Notes under the pieces: model-generated | Database searches by the model: none | What the model saw: only the letters and a program-made list of their open reading frames with translations | Told to the model about the DNA's origin: nothing | Source: Ruminimicrobiellum sp045223915 | GTDB taxonomy: Bacteria > Elusimicrobiota > Endomicrobiia > Endomicrobiales > Endomicrobiaceae | NCBI GenBank assembly: GCA_045223915.1 | Contig: JBGUZU010000040.1 | Span: forward strand, 62,001 to 126,000 | Length of the DNA stretch: 64,000 nt | Direction of reading: 5' to 3' | Shown: positions 35,075 to 43,393 of the stretch, in pieces | Numbering within the stretch: the first letter of the stretch is position 1 | Layout: each line of letters opens with the position of its first letter | Position numbers and translations under genes: made by a program

Positions 35075-35861
35075 AATTTTATTATTTTTGTTACTATCTT
35101 TTACTGTATGCATGATTTCCTGCTCTAACAGGCAGAAACAGACTATTTCCGGAGAAGTTGATGCAACGGAAATTGATATCGGAGTAAAAGTTCCGGGAAG
35201 AATTGCCGAAATATTTATTACCGAAGGACAGGCGGTAAAAAAAGGTGATCTTTTGGGAAGGCTTGAAGGAAAAGAACTTGATGCAAAATTAAAAACAATT
35301 AATGCGGCACTAAAAGAAGCTCAAGATCAGTTTTTGCTTGCCGAAAAAACATATAACAGAATAAAAACTCTTTATAATGACGGTATTGTTCCTAAACAGC
35401 AATATGATGAAGTTGAATACAAATATAATGCCGCATTACAAAAAATAAATGCAACTCAAGGTCAAAAAAATGAAATTATGGCTTATTACGACGAACTTAC
35501 GATTGTTGCGCCTATCGACGGTGAAGTAACACAAGTAATATCTAATCCGGGAGAACTTGTCGCTACGGGTTATCCTATTATTACATTGCTTAATACAGAC
35601 GATATGTGGGTTGTATTTAATATAAGAGAAGATCTTTTAAATAATCTTCAAAAAGACAAAGAAATAAAAGTTTATATTCCCGCAATAAAAGAAACATTAG
35701 ACATGAAAATCAGTTATGTTTCCGCTATGGCAAGTTTTGCTTCATGGAAACCGACTAATCAACAAAATAATTATGATTTAAAAACATTCGAGGTAAGAGC
35801 AAAGCCAAACGAAAAAATAGAAAATTTAAGACCGGGAATGACAGCAGTCTTAAAAGATTAG
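35064..35861 (+). CDS. HlyD/MFP-family efflux adaptor lipoprotein
   Basis: 265 residues. Lipoprotein signal with lipobox MISC (Cys20); mature start CSNRQKQ. Barrel-sandwich strand ATEIDIGVKVPGRIAEIFITEGQAVKKGDLLGRLE, a coiled-coil hairpin near 75-140, and the returning strand TIVAPIDGEVTQVISNPGELVATGYPI. It should bridge the inner-membrane permeases to TolC. It is like YhiI/YbhG but lacks an attached ATPase partner. The TAG stop uses the first base of a repeat element unit. Confidence 0.93.
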   Translation: MKNKILLFLLLSFTVCMISCSNRQKQTISGEVDATEIDIGVKVPGRIAEIFITEGQAVKKGDLLGRLEGKELDAKLKTINAALKEAQDQFLLAEKTYNRIKTLYNDGIVPKQQYDEVEYKYNAALQKINATQGQKNEIMAYYDELTIVAPIDGEVTQVISNPGELVATGYPIITLLNTDDMWVVFNIREDLLNNLQKDKEIKVYIPAIKETLDMKISYVSAMASFASWKPTNQQNNYDLKTFEVRAKPNEKIENLRPGMTAVLKD

Positions 35862-35989
35862 AAGTATAGAGGTCTAGAGGTATAGAGGTATAGAAAAAAA
35901 TTTGTAATTTAAAGCAAAGAGAGAAATCTCGCAGTTTCTATACATCCATACTTCCATACCTCCATACATCAAAAAAAGCAGAGCTTTTT
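35859..35989. repeat. Octamer inverted-arm element, site 4, between hlyD and permease 1
   Basis: Left arm 35861-35900: four units (GAAGTATA, GAGGTCTA, GAGGTATA twice) then GAAAAAAA. Right arm 35939-35970: four units inverted. A palindrome AAAAAGC-AGA-GCTTTTT at 35973-35989 is flush with the ATG of the permease. The left arm starts inside the hlyD stop codon. Confidence 0.88.
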
Positions 35990-37150
35990 ATGAAATACTT
36001 AGTTGATGTAATCATAAAAGAACTAAAACACATATTTACGAGCAAATATTATTTATTTTTAATATGTTTGTGGCCTTTCATAGATTTTATTTTCTTGGGC
36101 GGAATATATTATTACGGTAATGTTCAAAACATGCCTATTGCCATAATAGATAAAGATCATTCCAAAATATCAAGAACGGTTTCAAGATTTTTTGATACTT
36201 CCTATGCTTTTGATGTTAAATACAAATTGGATGATGTGGAAGATTTCAGATATTTGATTGCCGAAAACAAAATATATATGGGTGTTTATATACCCAAAGA
36301 CACTCAAAAGAATATAAAAAAATCTTTACCTGCGGAAATAAGTTTTTATATAGACGGCTCAAATTACCTTACAGCAAACCTTTCGGAAATAGAAGGTGCA
36401 AATATACTTGGAACAATAAATGCCGGTCTCAAAAACACAATGATGAAAAAGAAGGGTATTCAATCCAAACAGGCAAAAGCAATGATGTTGCCTATACAGA
36501 ATGATACCTCAAAGTTATTTAATCCTACATATCATTACGGATACTTCTTAACACCTGGATTATGGATTTCAATTTTAGGACAACTCTTTTTAATATTCGG
36601 AACTTTAACCATAGGCAGAGAACTCGAGAGAAAAGAAAAATTTTCAAATTCCGTATTTTTGTTTATATTGGGAAAGCTGCTCGTTTATACAGTGATATCG
36701 GTTATATATTTTGAAATATTGTTTAGAGTCTTTTTCCCCGCTTTTCAAATTCCTTTCGACGGAAACACTTCAGGTGCAATAATTTTAAGTGTACTGTTTA
36801 TAATTTCAACAATCTTACTCGGTATGCTTATGCCTGCAGTGACGGGTAACAGACTCGATGCTTTAAAAGGTTGCCTTTTAATAGGTGCTCCCGCATTTTT
36901 GTTATCCGGTTATACATGGCCTTTGGAACAAATGCCGATATTAATGTCAACTATTGCAAAATTTATTCCCCTGTCCGCTTATTTGGAAGGTTTCAGAAAA
37001 ATATTTCAACAAAATATGCAACCAGAATATATAATACCCTTTGCTAAAATATTAATAACATTACTCATTTTATATTTCTTGATTACTTATATATTTTTGA
37101 GAATACGAAACAAGACGATAAAAAACACCGGCAAACAGGTTAACGGGTAA
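35990..37150 (+). CDS. ABC-2 type permease, subunit 1
   Basis: 386 residues. ABC2 architecture: N-terminal helix (21-41), an extracytoplasmic domain of about 150 residues (MPIAIIDKDHSKISRTVSRFF), then five helices with LTIGRELERKEKF and SGYTWPLEQMP near 310. Closest in style to YhhJ/YbhS-type exporters. The start ATG 35990 directly abuts a triloop palindrome, and the only ribosome-binding-like bases (AGAG) are in its loop. It lies 8 bp before a paralogous permease. Confidence 0.92.
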   Translation: MKYLVDVIIKELKHIFTSKYYLFLICLWPFIDFIFLGGIYYYGNVQNMPIAIIDKDHSKISRTVSRFFDTSYAFDVKYKLDDVEDFRYLIAENKIYMGVYIPKDTQKNIKKSLPAEISFYIDGSNYLTANLSEIEGANILGTINAGLKNTMMKKKGIQSKQAKAMMLPIQNDTSKLFNPTYHYGYFLTPGLWISILGQLFLIFGTLTIGRELERKEKFSNSVFLFILGKLLVYTVISVIYFEILFRVFFPAFQIPFDGNTSGAIILSVLFIISTILLGMLMPAVTGNRLDALKGCLLIGAPAFLLSGYTWPLEQMPILMSTIAKFIPLSAYLEGFRKIFQQNMQPEYIIPFAKILITLLILYFLITYIFLRIRNKTIKNTGKQVNG

Positions 37151-37158
37151 AACAAAAG

Positions 37159-38325
37159 ATGAAATTGTTTAAGCAAATATTATTACGGGAATTTAAAAGA
37201 TTTTTCACATCAAAAGATCTAATTTTGATATGTATTATCGCTCCTATCGTATATTCATTCGGTATAACATACATATATCACAAGCAAAATCCTAGAGATA
37301 TAAAAATCGCACTTGTAAATCAAGATAATTCCGCAATATCAAGGCAATACGGCAGAATGATAGATTCCACCCCCGAACTTAATATTGTTGATTATTTTCC
37401 GTCAACATATGCTGCTTATAATGCAATTTTTACAAACAAGGTTGATTTGTTTTATTTTATACCGAGCAATTTTTCCACGAACTTAAAAAGAGCCAAAAGC
37501 ACCTTTGCTTTTATCGGTGCAAATGCAAGTAATTTCATGGTTTCAAGTACCGCAATAAAAACGATAGTTATGACTTCACAATTTCTGGCAGCTCAGGTGT
37601 CCGCAAGTTTTTTAATAAAGAACGGAATTTCAAAAAATTCGGCGATGCAAATGATACAGCCCATAAAAGGTAATTTTAAGTGGATGTTTAATCCTACAAA
37701 GACTTATGCAAACTTTTTCATTCCTTTTGTTTTATTTGCAATATTTCAACAAATTCTTATAGTAGCCGTTTGTCATACAATGAGTTTGGAAACACAGGAA
37801 AAAACATGGAAAGACTTATATAAAATAACGAACAATAAAGTTATGCCTATTCTGTTCGGTAAAGCTGTCCCTTATGTATGTGCCGCCCTTTCTATGGTAT
37901 TATTGTTCATATTTTTGGTTTTTCCGTTCAATTCCATATTTCAAACATCAATAATAAATCTTTTATTGTTATCGTTAGTATATTCTTTTGTTATCGTATT
38001 TTTTGCCATGTTGATATCCCACTTATTCAAAAGCCCGGTAGTGTCTTTATGTGCATTAACATTTTATTCCATGCCTGTTCTGTTAATTTCCGGTTTTGCT
38101 TGGCCGATATATATGTTACCTTCATATTTAAAGATAGCAGCTTATATTTTCCCTTCCACATATTTTGTGAACATTTTCAGGTTTTATTCTTTAAATACTA
38201 TTTGGATAGGTTATGCGACATATTGTGTATTAAGTTTAACCGTCTTCTTTTTGATTTGTCTTATATTAAACTTTGTAATATTCAAACTTAAAATCGCATA
38301 CGCACAAAAAACAGACAGACCGTAA
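37159..38325 (+). CDS. ABC-2 type permease, subunit 2
   Basis: 388 residues, same layout as its upstream neighbour: N-terminal helix, an extracytoplasmic domain beginning IKIALVNQDNSAISRQYGRMID, then five helices with MSLETQEKTWKDLYK and ISGFAWPIYMLPSYL. The two probably form a heterodimer. No nucleotide-binding protein is encoded here, so energy must come from an ATPase encoded elsewhere or another source. The 3' end overlaps a terminator that works on the opposite strand. Confidence 0.92.
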   Translation: MKLFKQILLREFKRFFTSKDLILICIIAPIVYSFGITYIYHKQNPRDIKIALVNQDNSAISRQYGRMIDSTPELNIVDYFPSTYAAYNAIFTNKVDLFYFIPSNFSTNLKRAKSTFAFIGANASNFMVSSTAIKTIVMTSQFLAAQVSASFLIKNGISKNSAMQMIQPIKGNFKWMFNPTKTYANFFIPFVLFAIFQQILIVAVCHTMSLETQEKTWKDLYKITNNKVMPILFGKAVPYVCAALSMVLLFIFLVFPFNSIFQTSIINLLLLSLVYSFVIVFFAMLISHLFKSPVVSLCALTFYSMPVLLISGFAWPIYMLPSYLKIAAYIFPSTYFVNIFRFYSLNTIWIGYATYCVLSLTVFFLICLILNFVIFKLKIAYAQKTDRP

Positions 38326-38340
38326 AAACGATCTGTCTGT
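38311..38340 (-). terminator. Terminator of the his/trpF/kdsD run
   Basis: ACAGACAGATCG/CGGTCTGTCTGT stem around TTTTTA, then T6 on the minus strand. It lies within the last codons of permease 2 on the plus strand. Confidence 0.75.
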
Positions 38341-38369
38341 AATCAATGTATTAAAAATTTTATGAAATT

Positions 38370-39338
38370 TTATTCGGAAAACAAATCTCTTTCGTCGAGA
38401 ATACCTATAGGCTTTCCTTTTTCATCCACTACAGGTATGTTATCAATATTCTTTTTCTGCAATATTTTTTCAGCCTCGGCAACAAGCATATTCGGTGACA
38501 ATGTTGACGGATTTTTTGTCATAACTTCCGATATCTTTTTCTTCAACAAATTGTCGTGTAACTGAATTTGTCTTCTTAAATCGCCATCGGTAAAAAATCC
38601 CACAAGTTTACCGCTTTCATCCACAACACTCGTTGCACCAACTCTTGTTCCCGTCATAATTAAAAGAGCATCCTGAACGGTGGCAGTTTCTTTTACTATA
38701 GGGTTTGCTTTACCTTGTCTCATAATTTCTTTAACTTTCATTGTTAATCTCTTAATTTTGTTACCTATAGCACCCAAAGGATGAAATATAGCAAAATCTT
38801 CCTTTTTAAAACCTTTTCTTTCGGATAAAACAAGTGCCAACGCATCACCTAAAGCAAGTAATGCCGTTGTTGATGATGTAGGTGCCAAATTATAAGGACA
38901 AGCTTCTTTTTCCACCGAAGAATCTATAATAACATCACAATTTTTCCATGTAGGAGAATCTGTTTTGCCGGTAATTGCTATAATTTTCAAATTCATTTTG
39001 TGCAATACCGGTAATACTTGTTTAATTTCTTCTGTTTCGCCGGAATATGATAACATTATTACGACATCATCTTTCATTATCATACCCAAATCACCGTGCA
39101 GACACTCGGCAGGATGTAAATATATTGCGGGAACACCTATAGAAGCCATAGTAGCAGCAATTTTTCTGCCGATATGACCAGATTTTCCAAGACCTATAAT
39201 AACAACTCTGCCGGACGATTTTTCTATTAAAGAAACCGCTTTTATAAACTGATCATCCAAATGATTTATTTGATCTTTTACGGCTTTAGCTTCCAAATTT
39301 AATGTATCTATAGCTCTTTGTATATTAATTTGTTCCAT
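38370..39338 (-). CDS. kdsD: Arabinose-5-phosphate isomerase (KpsF/GutQ/KdsD)
   Basis: 322 residues, first step of Kdo synthesis for LPS (ribulose 5-P to arabinose 5-P). SIS domain: IEKSSGRVVIIGLGKSGHIGRKIAATMASIG near 37-67, ECLHGDLGMI, LSYSGETEE, and TSSTTALLALGDALA. Two C-terminal CBS domains follow (MRQGKANPIVKETATVQDAL; MTKNPSTLSPNMLVAEA). Standard length 320-330. Its place 6 bp after trpF in the his run has no obvious metabolic reason. Confidence 0.95.
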   Translation of the reverse strand: MEQINIQRAIDTLNLEAKAVKDQINHLDDQFIKAVSLIEKSSGRVVIIGLGKSGHIGRKIAATMASIGVPAIYLHPAECLHGDLGMIMKDDVVIMLSYSGETEEIKQVLPVLHKMNLKIIAITGKTDSPTWKNCDVIIDSSVEKEACPYNLAPTSSTTALLALGDALALVLSERKGFKKEDFAIFHPLGAIGNKIKRLTMKVKEIMRQGKANPIVKETATVQDALLIMTGTRVGATSVVDESGKLVGFFTDGDLRRQIQLHDNLLKKKISEVMTKNPSTLSPNMLVAEAEKILQKKNIDNIPVVDEKGKPIGILDERDLFSE

Positions 39339-39344
39339 TGTAAT

Positions 39345-39974
39345 TTACCTTAAACTGTGAGCATTTTTAATAAAGTCTGCCATTTTATTAAAATCTTTTC
39401 TTCTTTGTAACCTTTCTATACTTGTATCCGCTTCAACGCCGAACGGTTTCGCTTTTTCCATAACTTCACCGACATTTTCGGAAGAAATATTTCCTGTTAT
39501 AAAATAAGGAACCGCCACTTGTTCAAGTCCGGAAAGAGCATCTAAAGCAAGAACATCTTTTCCCTGCTCGTCTTGTGTAGCTATATCCAACACAAAATAA
39601 TCTACATTGCCTACATAAGGTTGTAATTTTATTACATCGGCAACACTTGTAAACTTCATATATTTAAAAACTTTTACACCTAATGCCACTGCCAATGCCT
39701 TACAAAACTCCGGAGTTTCCGAACCGTTTAACTGAACAACCTTTATTCCTGTTTTTTTAACTACTTTCGTTATTGCTTTACTGTCCTGGTCAACAAATAT
39801 TCCGACAGCCAAAACAAAAGGAGGAAGTTTTTCGTTAACTTCTTTTAACATTTTATCGGAAACTTTTTTAGGTGAATCTTTTATCAACTGAAATCCTAAA
39901 TAATCAGCTCCCAAGTTTGTTGCATTTAAAGCATCGTCATAATTTGTTATACCGCAAATTTTTACTTTAAGCAT
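39345..39974 (-). CDS. trpF: Phosphoribosylanthranilate isomerase, divergent
   Basis: 209 residues, usual length. KICGIT with the general base Cys7 and DYLGFQL, GIFVDQD, VVQLNGSE match TrpF; the general acid Asp is in YFVLDIATQ. The phosphate-binding loops differ: ITGNISSENV in place of (L)AGGLNPENV, and ADTSIERLQRRKDF in place of the usual SSGVE-x-G-KD. No other trp gene is in the window, and it sits next to hisI and hisA, which handle similar phosphoribosyl substrates. Probably a working TrpF, but a changed role is possible. Confidence 0.8.
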   Translation of the reverse strand: MLKVKICGITNYDDALNATNLGADYLGFQLIKDSPKKVSDKMLKEVNEKLPPFVLAVGIFVDQDSKAITKVVKKTGIKVVQLNGSETPEFCKALAVALGVKVFKYMKFTSVADVIKLQPYVGNVDYFVLDIATQDEQGKDVLALDALSGLEQVAVPYFITGNISSENVGEVMEKAKPFGVEADTSIERLQRRKDFNKMADFIKNAHSLR

Positions 39975-39977
39975 TTT

Positions 39978-40367
39978 CTATTTCCCGTAAATTTTTTTTG
40001 GATCAAAAACTTTTTTACCTACAATTCTTGTATTTCCGGTAAAAGATAACTTTCTGTAGAAACAACTTCTGTATCCCGTATGGCAAGCAGAACCGCCTAC
40101 CTGAATAACCTTTAACAATATACAATCAGCGTCGCAATCATAATAAATTTCTTTTACTTTTTGTATATTTCCGGATTCTTCACCTTTTACCCAAAATTTT
40201 TGTCTTGATCTGCTCCAATATGTAGCTTTTTTTGTTTTTAATGTTCTTTCAAATGATTCGGCATTCATATATGCAACCATCAAAATTGCACCGTCTTTAT
40301 AATCTTGAACAACAGCCGGTATCAATCCGTTTTTGTCAAACTTTAATTGTTTTGTAATTTCCAACAT
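39978..40367 (-). CDS. hisI: Phosphoribosyl-AMP cyclohydrolase
   Basis: 129 residues from ATG 40367, behind GGGGGAAAG; the longer TTG start would include this site. Opens the adenine ring of PR-AMP in His synthesis. Key motifs VAYMNAESFERTLKTKKATYWSRSRQKFWVKGEESGN, DCDADCILLKV (Mg site) and GSACHTGYRSCFYR (Zn cysteines). The HisE phosphohydrolase domain often fused behind it is absent. Confidence 0.95.
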   Translation of the reverse strand: MLEITKQLKFDKNGLIPAVVQDYKDGAILMVAYMNAESFERTLKTKKATYWSRSRQKFWVKGEESGNIQKVKEIYYDCDADCILLKVIQVGGSACHTGYRSCFYRKLSFTGNTRIVGKKVFDPKKIYGK

Positions 40368-40391
40368 ATTTACTTTCCCCCACAACTTCTT

Positions 40392-41123
40392 TTATTTTTT
40401 ATTTAAAGTTCTTATTGCTTCTTCCAACTTAAAATCTTCAGTGTACAATGCTTTACCTACAATAGCTCCGGTTACTCCGTATTTTTCGAGTTTGGCAATT
40501 TTTTTAACATCATCTATGGTTGTTACTCCGCCGGAAGCTATAACATTCATTTTACTTGCTTTTGCAATTCTCTTTAACCCGTCGATATTAGGACCTTTTA
40601 ACATTCCGTCTTTCGATATATCCGTATAAATAATTTCACTGACACCCATATTTTTTAATTTTTCTATCATTTCTTCCGTTGTTACCGGGGTAATTTCTTT
40701 CCAACCGCCGATAGCAATTTTCCCCTCATAAACATCGAGAGCAACTATAATCTTTCCCGATCCGTATTTTTCTATGGCCTGTCTTACTATATCGGGATTA
40801 TAAATTGCCACCGTTCCCAATATTGCATACGATGCTCCCAAAGTAAAAATATCGTCTATTCTTTTCATATTTCTTATTCCGCCGCCGACTTCAACCGGAA
40901 TATCTACACTTAAACAAATATTTCCTATGATTTGATTGTTCGATTGATTACCGGAAAAAGATCCGTCCAAATCGACGACATGTAATCTTTCCGCGCCTTT
41001 TGCTTTCCAAAGTTTTGCCATAAACACGGGATCTTTCGAATAAATAGTTTCGTCGGCTATTTTTCCCTGTTTAAGCATTACACAATTTCCTTGTCTGATA
41101 TCTACTGCAGGTATTATTATCAT
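40392..41123 (-). CDS. hisA: ProFAR isomerase
   Basis: 243 residues, TIM barrel. Asp8 in IIPAVDIRQGNCVMLKQG and the second Asp in YTDISKDGML (near 167-176) are the catalytic pair; GGGIRN and ASGGVTTIDD are the two phosphate loops. The step after HisI in His synthesis. hisF and hisH, usually neighbours, are not in the window. Confidence 0.96.
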   Translation of the reverse strand: MIIIPAVDIRQGNCVMLKQGKIADETIYSKDPVFMAKLWKAKGAERLHVVDLDGSFSGNQSNNQIIGNICLSVDIPVEVGGGIRNMKRIDDIFTLGASYAILGTVAIYNPDIVRQAIEKYGSGKIIVALDVYEGKIAIGGWKEITPVTTEEMIEKLKNMGVSEIIYTDISKDGMLKGPNIDGLKRIAKASKMNVIASGGVTTIDDVKKIAKLEKYGVTGAIVGKALYTEDFKLEEAIRTLNKK

Positions 41124-41136
41124 TTTTATCTCATCC

Positions 41137-41721
41137 TTAAATAGAACCTTTTGTCGAAGGTATCTTATTTTTTATTTTTTTATTTATACTTATTGCTATT
41201 GCCAATGCTCTTCCGAAACCTTTGAATATGGATTCGGCAATATGATGGTTGTTCCTTCCTTTCATCATTTTTATATGGAGTGTTATTGCCGCATTATTAA
41301 CAAAAGCAATAAAAAATTCCTGTATTAAATCGTAGTTAAAACCTGTTTTTTGAAACTCTATTTTAGCTTCATAACTTAAAAACGGCCTGCCCGAAATATC
41401 GAGAGCAATATAAGCTAAAGCTTCGTCCATAGGCAATAAAAAATGTCCGTACCTTACGATACCTTTTTTATCACCCAATGCTTGTTTAAACACCTGGCCT
41501 AAAGTGATTCCCATATCTTCAACCAAATGATGATCGTCTATTTCCGTGTCACCTTTGGCATTTATTTTAAGATATACTCCGGCATGAGCGGAAAACAATG
41601 TAAGCATGTGATCCATAAACGGTATTGTTGTATTGATTGAAGATTTTTTGTTTGAGTCTAAATTTAACTCAATATCAACATCCGTTTCAAATGTTTTTCT
41701 GTGAATGTGTGCTTTTCTCAT
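41137..41721 (-). CDS. hisB: Imidazoleglycerol-phosphate dehydratase
   Basis: 194 residues, monofunctional. Mn-binding clusters in DHHLVEDMGITLGQ and RNNHHIAESIFKGFGRAL, with MDHMLTLFSAHAG before them. The dehydratase step of His synthesis. 13 bp upstream of hisA on the same transcript, 9 bp after the small ORF. Confidence 0.96.
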   Translation of the reverse strand: MRKAHIHRKTFETDVDIELNLDSNKKSSINTTIPFMDHMLTLFSAHAGVYLKINAKGDTEIDDHHLVEDMGITLGQVFKQALGDKKGIVRYGHFLLPMDEALAYIALDISGRPFLSYEAKIEFQKTGFNYDLIQEFFIAFVNNAAITLHIKMMKGRNNHHIAESIFKGFGRALAIAISINKKIKNKIPSTKGSI

Positions 41722-41730
41722 TTTTTCTCT

Positions 41731-41940
41731 CTAATTTAAATATTTTGTTTTTTGTGTATTTTTTGTTTCCGTAATACCGTCCAAGTCTTTTAATTTTAAA
41801 GCCTGGTCCAATTTTTCCAACAAAATAACTTCGTCAACCGAAAAGTTTAATTTAGCTTTTCCGTCGTTAACTTTAGTTACTTCTTCCGTAAGCATATGTA
41901 TTATTAATTCAATTTCCCTTTCGGAAAGATCTACTTGCAT
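41731..41940 (-). CDS. Small protein of unknown function in the his operon
   Basis: 69 residues, acidic, without signal or membrane helix; predicted helices MQVDLSEREIELIIHMLTEEV and VDEVILLEKLDQALKL. I recognise no family. Its ATG overlaps the hisD TAA (TAATG), so translation is coupled to hisD. It stands where hisC lies in many his operons, but is far too short to be an aminotransferase. Confidence 0.7.
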   Translation of the reverse strand: MQVDLSEREIELIIHMLTEEVTKVNDGKAKLNFSVDEVILLEKLDQALKLKDLDGITETKNTQKTKYLN

Positions 41941-43112
41941 TATATTTTTCTAACCTCTATTGATTTTTTATGATTTATCAAACCTTCGGATGCCGCAAAA
42001 TCGGCAATTTGTTTTTTTACCGAAGATGTAACTTTTTTCAGTTCAATATAACTGCTTCTTTTCATAAATGTCATAACGGAAAGTCCGCTTGAATATTTTG
42101 CAGATGCATTCGTCGGTAAAACATGCGAAGGACCTGCCCAATAATCACCCACTGCCGTTGCCGTATTATATCCCACAAATATTGCTCCGGCATTATAAAT
42201 CTTTGTTACTGCTTGTTTTGCATTTTTCAATAAAAGTTCCAAATGTTCCGGAGCTATATCATTAACCATTTCTATGGCTTTTTTTGTATCCACATTAAAA
42301 ATTTTAATTTGATTTAATTTTTCTTTATCAAAATTTTTCTTTATATAGTTTATAATTTCTTTCGAACTGCACAACAAATATGCTTTTGCCATTGTATCAT
42401 GTTCTGTTTGTGCCAACAAATCGTATAAAACATAATCTTTATCGGCTCCGCTGTCGGCGATAATTGCAACTTCACTCGGTCCGGCCAACGAATCTATACC
42501 AACTTTACCGAAAACAAGTCTTTTAGCTTCGTTTACATAAGCATTTCCCGGACCTACTATCATATTTACAGGTTTTATTGTTTTTGTTCCGTAAGCAAGA
42601 ACCGCTATTGCCACTGCTCCGCCGATTGTATATATTTCTTTTATTCCGCAAAGTTTTGCAGCAAACAAAACTTCGTTGCTCATTTTCTTGGGAGGAGTCA
42701 TCATAACTATTCTTTTAACACCTGCAACCTTAGCGGCAACAGCATTCATAATAACGGATGACGGATAAGAAAATCTTCCGCCCGGAACATATATACCTAC
42801 AGCTTCTATAGGTCTGTATATTTGTCCTACAGATTTTACACTGTCCGTTATTAACCATTGTTTTTTTATGTTTGAATATTCTTTCTTATGAAATGCCAAA
42901 ACATTGGCATAAGAAGCTTTTATTGCTTTTTTTAAAGCAGGGCTAACCTTTTTAACCGCTTCGTTTATCTGTTTATCGGTAACTCTTAAATCTTTAGCGG
43001 ATTTAAAAGATACCCCGTCAAACTTTTTAAGATAGTTTATTGCCGCACTATCCCCTTTAGTTTGTATATTACTTATAATATCCGTAACTGCATTAATTAT
43101 ATCTGTATTCAT
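41940..43112 (-). CDS. hisD: Histidinol dehydrogenase
   Basis: 390 residues, about 40 shorter than E. coli HisD, the N-terminus lacking the first helices. YRPIEAVGIYVPGGRFSYPSSVIMNAVAAKVAGV, IYTIGGAVAIAVLAYGT, NMIVGPGNAYVNEAKRLVFGKVGIDSLAGPSEV, LLAQTEHDTMAKAYL (zinc site), and GYNTATAVGDYWAGPSHVLPT are intact. It makes His from histidinol. First gene of the his run; the 281-bp gap before it holds a foldable sequence. Confidence 0.94.
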   Translation of the reverse strand: MNTDIINAVTDIISNIQTKGDSAAINYLKKFDGVSFKSAKDLRVTDKQINEAVKKVSPALKKAIKASYANVLAFHKKEYSNIKKQWLITDSVKSVGQIYRPIEAVGIYVPGGRFSYPSSVIMNAVAAKVAGVKRIVMMTPPKKMSNEVLFAAKLCGIKEIYTIGGAVAIAVLAYGTKTIKPVNMIVGPGNAYVNEAKRLVFGKVGIDSLAGPSEVAIIADSGADKDYVLYDLLAQTEHDTMAKAYLLCSSKEIINYIKKNFDKEKLNQIKIFNVDTKKAIEMVNDIAPEHLELLLKNAKQAVTKIYNAGAIFVGYNTATAVGDYWAGPSHVLPTNASAKYSSGLSVMTFMKRSSYIELKKVTSSVKKQIADFAASEGLINHKKSIEVRKI

Positions 43113-43178
43113 AGTTTAATAATTTTATCAAAAAGGAAATACCTTTTCAATTAGGAAGTATTAGTTTTAATAAAACTT

Positions 43179-43385
43179 TCGAAATTTTCTTTTTCAAGCA
43201 TGATTAAAGCTGTCTATGAACGAAGAAAAATTTAAAGCAAAAAACTATAAATCAAAAAAGTTTTTTAGTGCGAACATGATTGAAGATTTTTCCGTTACAT
43301 TAGGTCGTTAGGAAAAATCAAGTTGGAGCACGGCTTTAAATTTTTCAACTGAATGGCTTTTTTGCTTGAAAAAGAGAAATTTTAA
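43179..43385. other. Nested inverted repeats between rlmB and hisD
   Basis: Four co-nested stems, all symmetric about one centre near 43302: 43181-43200 with 43363-43383; 43225-43238 with 43333-43346 (14 bp perfect); 43268-43271 with 43328-43331; 43285-43293 with 43311-43319 (9 bp perfect). On the minus strand this would be the leader of hisD. It has no His-codon run and no T-box motif that I see. Confidence 0.6.
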
Positions 43386-43393
43386 AAGACTAT

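Noticed and set aside
43151..43201. His leader peptide (attenuator) before hisD
   Set aside because: The short ORF has no His codons and no clear terminator/antiterminator pair.
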